64,000 nt of DNA from Entamoeba invadens IP1. Taxonomy: Eukaryota; Evosea; Mastigamoebida; Endamoebidae. Positions 62,317 through 64,000 of the stretch are shown in pieces (the stretch's first letter is position 1; the number at the start of each line of letters is the position of its first letter). The notes under the pieces are model-generated. The model made no database searches. It was not told the DNA's origin and saw nothing but the letters and a program-made list of their open reading frames with translations. The stretch spans positions 242,330-306,329 of the forward strand of contig NW_004443770.1 of NCBI RefSeq assembly GCF_000330505.1, written 5' to 3'. The position numbers and the translations under genes are program-made.

Positions 62317-63114
62317 TCAAATTCCAATTTTTTTTTTCTTTGTGGTTATTATTATTATCAAATAATAGTTTTCTATACATCAGAAAACTTTTAAGTTGAT
62401 TGTTATAAAAATAAAACTATTTACAATTAATTTTTTTTCTGGTTTTTAATTCGATTTTGTTAAAAAACATTCCAGTCGAACGGAGTGAAATGAACTGAAA
62501 ACATTCATTTTCAAGATGTAAATCATTTAACTTTATAATAATTAATATTATTAATATAAATTTTTTAATTATTAAATATAATAAATATATTAATTAATTA
62601 ATTCAAAAAATAATAATTTTAATTGATATTATATTAATTAACTTACAATCATTGAATGTATTTATAAAATGTGATAAAAGAACTTTATTTGTATTACAAA
62701 ATTACACAATTTGAATCATTAATATAACTAAAAAATAATAACAAGTTTACTATAATATTTATAATAAACAACAGTTAACAAAACAAAAAATAAATAAATT
62801 ATTTTCCAACGACAAAAGAAACTAAAAATCGATAAGCGGCATTATATTAACCAAACAAATAATTAACATTTTTTACTCTTCAATATTTAAACTAAAAAGC
62901 TTAAAAAAACGAAAAATGTATAAAAACGCTAAGAATGCCGAAGAAAAAATACCCAAACGAGTTTTTAATTCAAAAGAAGAAAAAAGAAGTTGCAAAAACT
63001 CACAAGAAAAATCCGGAAACTACAAAACGAATTCTTTGGAGCTCAAAGATCACAAAAAATAGTAAAATGTTATTCCCGACCTCAAAAGCGCTTTTCCCAA
63101 CAACTCGAAATCCA
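62317..63114. other. Intergenic region with an orphan promoter-like motif
   Basis: No clear gene in 0.6 kb. At 62,492 there is TGAACTGAAAACATTC, matching the GAAC elements of neighbouring genes. It is followed at 62,516-62,521 by ATG TAA, a start codon directly followed by a stop. The remainder is AT-rich. A Lys-rich open stretch from 62,935 may be the 5' end of the next gene in another frame. Confidence 0.4.
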
Positions 63115-63646
63115 AATGGGCTTTGGCGATGGGAAAATAGCAGAAACGACTTCTGAGCAAGCAGAGACCTCTGTCGTCATATCAGAAGAAGTTGAGAAAC
63201 GCCTTGATGAGTTGACTGAAACGACTCAGACATTAGAAAACAGTGGTGACTTGAAGTTTAAAAAGAAACGGTTGAACTTCTTCAAGCTCTTTCAGTTCAT
63301 GAAGAAAGACGAAGTCACTGCACAAGTGATTGAGACGGAACTGAAAGAAATACAAGTAGAGACCAATCTTGTTCACAAAGAACCCATTAACATAATCAAA
63401 GACATTCCAATTGATATGAAAAATGTGGTCGATACCAAAGTCGAAGTCCTTCCCCCCAAAGAAGTCGAACTGAAAAAGTCCGAAGTCAATCCACTTGTCC
63501 ATATTAGTGACACTAAAATCCCTCTTTGGATCGATGAGAATGATAAAACTAAGGTCCGTATTATGAGGGCGGGATTTTTAATTGGTGTCGGAGCAATGAT
63601 CATGATATGTGTCATCTTTTTTATAGTGTTAGGAATTTTGATTTAG
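63115..63646 (+). CDS. Tail-anchored membrane protein, unknown
   Basis: The first in-frame ATG is 63115, giving 176 residues that start MGFGDGKIAETTSEQ, with Gly2 as a possible myristoylation site. The same frame is open but ATG-less for about 150 bases upstream. An ATG at 62935 opens another, Lys-rich frame (MPKKKYPNEFL) that overlaps it, so the true 5' end may include a frame break or an unseen splice. The body is acidic/basic and helical, with KKRLNFFKLFQFMKKDE and a Val/Glu-rich stretch. It ends in one hydrophobic span (AGFLIGVGAMIMICVIFFIVLGILI) at the very C-terminus, as in tail-anchored proteins. The role is unknown. Confidence 0.55.
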
Positions 63647-63763
63647 TGTTTGTGTGATTTATTTTGTTATATATAACATTTTTTGAACCGAATAATATAT
63701 AATATTGTTATGTTCTATATAACATAATATTATTATATATAAAATAGTTTTTTTATTATTATA

Positions 63764-63793
63764 AATTAGTATCATAGTAGTATGATACTAATT
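63764..63793. terminator. 12-bp perfect hairpin downstream of the tail-anchored gene
   Basis: AATTAGTATCAT (63,764-63,775) and ATGATACTAATT (63,782-63,793) are separated by AGTAGT. It lies about 120 bases after the stop codon in otherwise featureless AT-rich sequence. It may be a MITE scar or a 3' signal. From 63,647 to the window end I see no gene. Confidence 0.35.
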
Positions 63794-64000
63794 ATCAATT
63801 AGTAATTATTACTATATTTTTTAAAACACTGTTTGAACTAACATTTTGATTGAAGTAAAAATAATTAAAAAAAATGGAACTTTTTTCATTTCAAAATGAC
63901 TTAAAAAACTCCAAAAATTGTGATTCGCAAAAATGTTTTCTCTTTGAAACAAACAAATTTTTATATAATTTCAATTATAATATTAATCTAATACATTGAA

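Overview
The window looks like nuclear DNA of an Entamoeba, most likely E. invadens. It is very AT-rich. Introns are short and begin GTTTGT. A GAAC-type element sits just upstream of several start codons. The host genes belong to families expanded in Entamoeba: CXXC-rich transmembrane kinases, TLDc and BEACH proteins, and proteins with an F-box-like/LRR N-terminus. The transposon mix (Maverick/Polinton, hAT, MULE, Tc1/mariner-pogo) also fits E. invadens. The species is inferred from these features, not from a database match.

Region 1, about 1-14,300, is most of a decayed Maverick/Polinton, the virus-like self-synthesising transposon. It carries a broken double-jelly-roll-type major capsid gene, a putative fibre gene, two small basic virion-like proteins, an A32-like packaging ATPase and several small unknown genes. 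A very large replication gene (7,916-13,828, minus strand) joins a protein-primed family B DNA polymerase, an HNH-like insertion and a C-terminal archaeo-eukaryotic primase (PrimPol) domain. The polymerase-primase fusion is the most striking item here. No integrase or protease is seen; both could lie left of the window.

Region 2, about 14,400-42,000, is a transposon graveyard with nested insertions. It holds a foldback element; a 2.6-kb element with about 395-bp inverted repeats and a MITE inside it; a 3.4-kb pogo-type-ended element that contains an HSP70 gene fragment and a hAT transposon; a broken CXXC transmembrane kinase; a pogo/Tigger-like element carrying a well-bounded MULE with a perfect 9-bp target duplication; a probable fragment of a second Polinton; an actin gene fragment; and a broken Tc1/mariner element.

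Region 3, about 43,300-63,650, is a host gene neighbourhood with richer codon use and mostly intact genes. In order these are a TLDc protein, an unknown coiled-coil protein, a four-exon BEACH protein, a transmembrane pseudokinase, a two-TM protein, an F-box-like/LRR membrane protein, a three-exon luminal/one-TM protein faintly like V-ATPase Ac45, a p24/emp24 cargo receptor, an ER glucosidase II-like GH31 enzyme, and a tail-anchored protein. The last group but one (Ac45-like, p24, glucosidase II) all point to the secretory pathway. A 608-bp foldback MITE lies between the BEACH gene and the pseudokinase. Coding models with introns or frame breaks were worked out by hand-reading reading frames and splice sites and should be treated as such.
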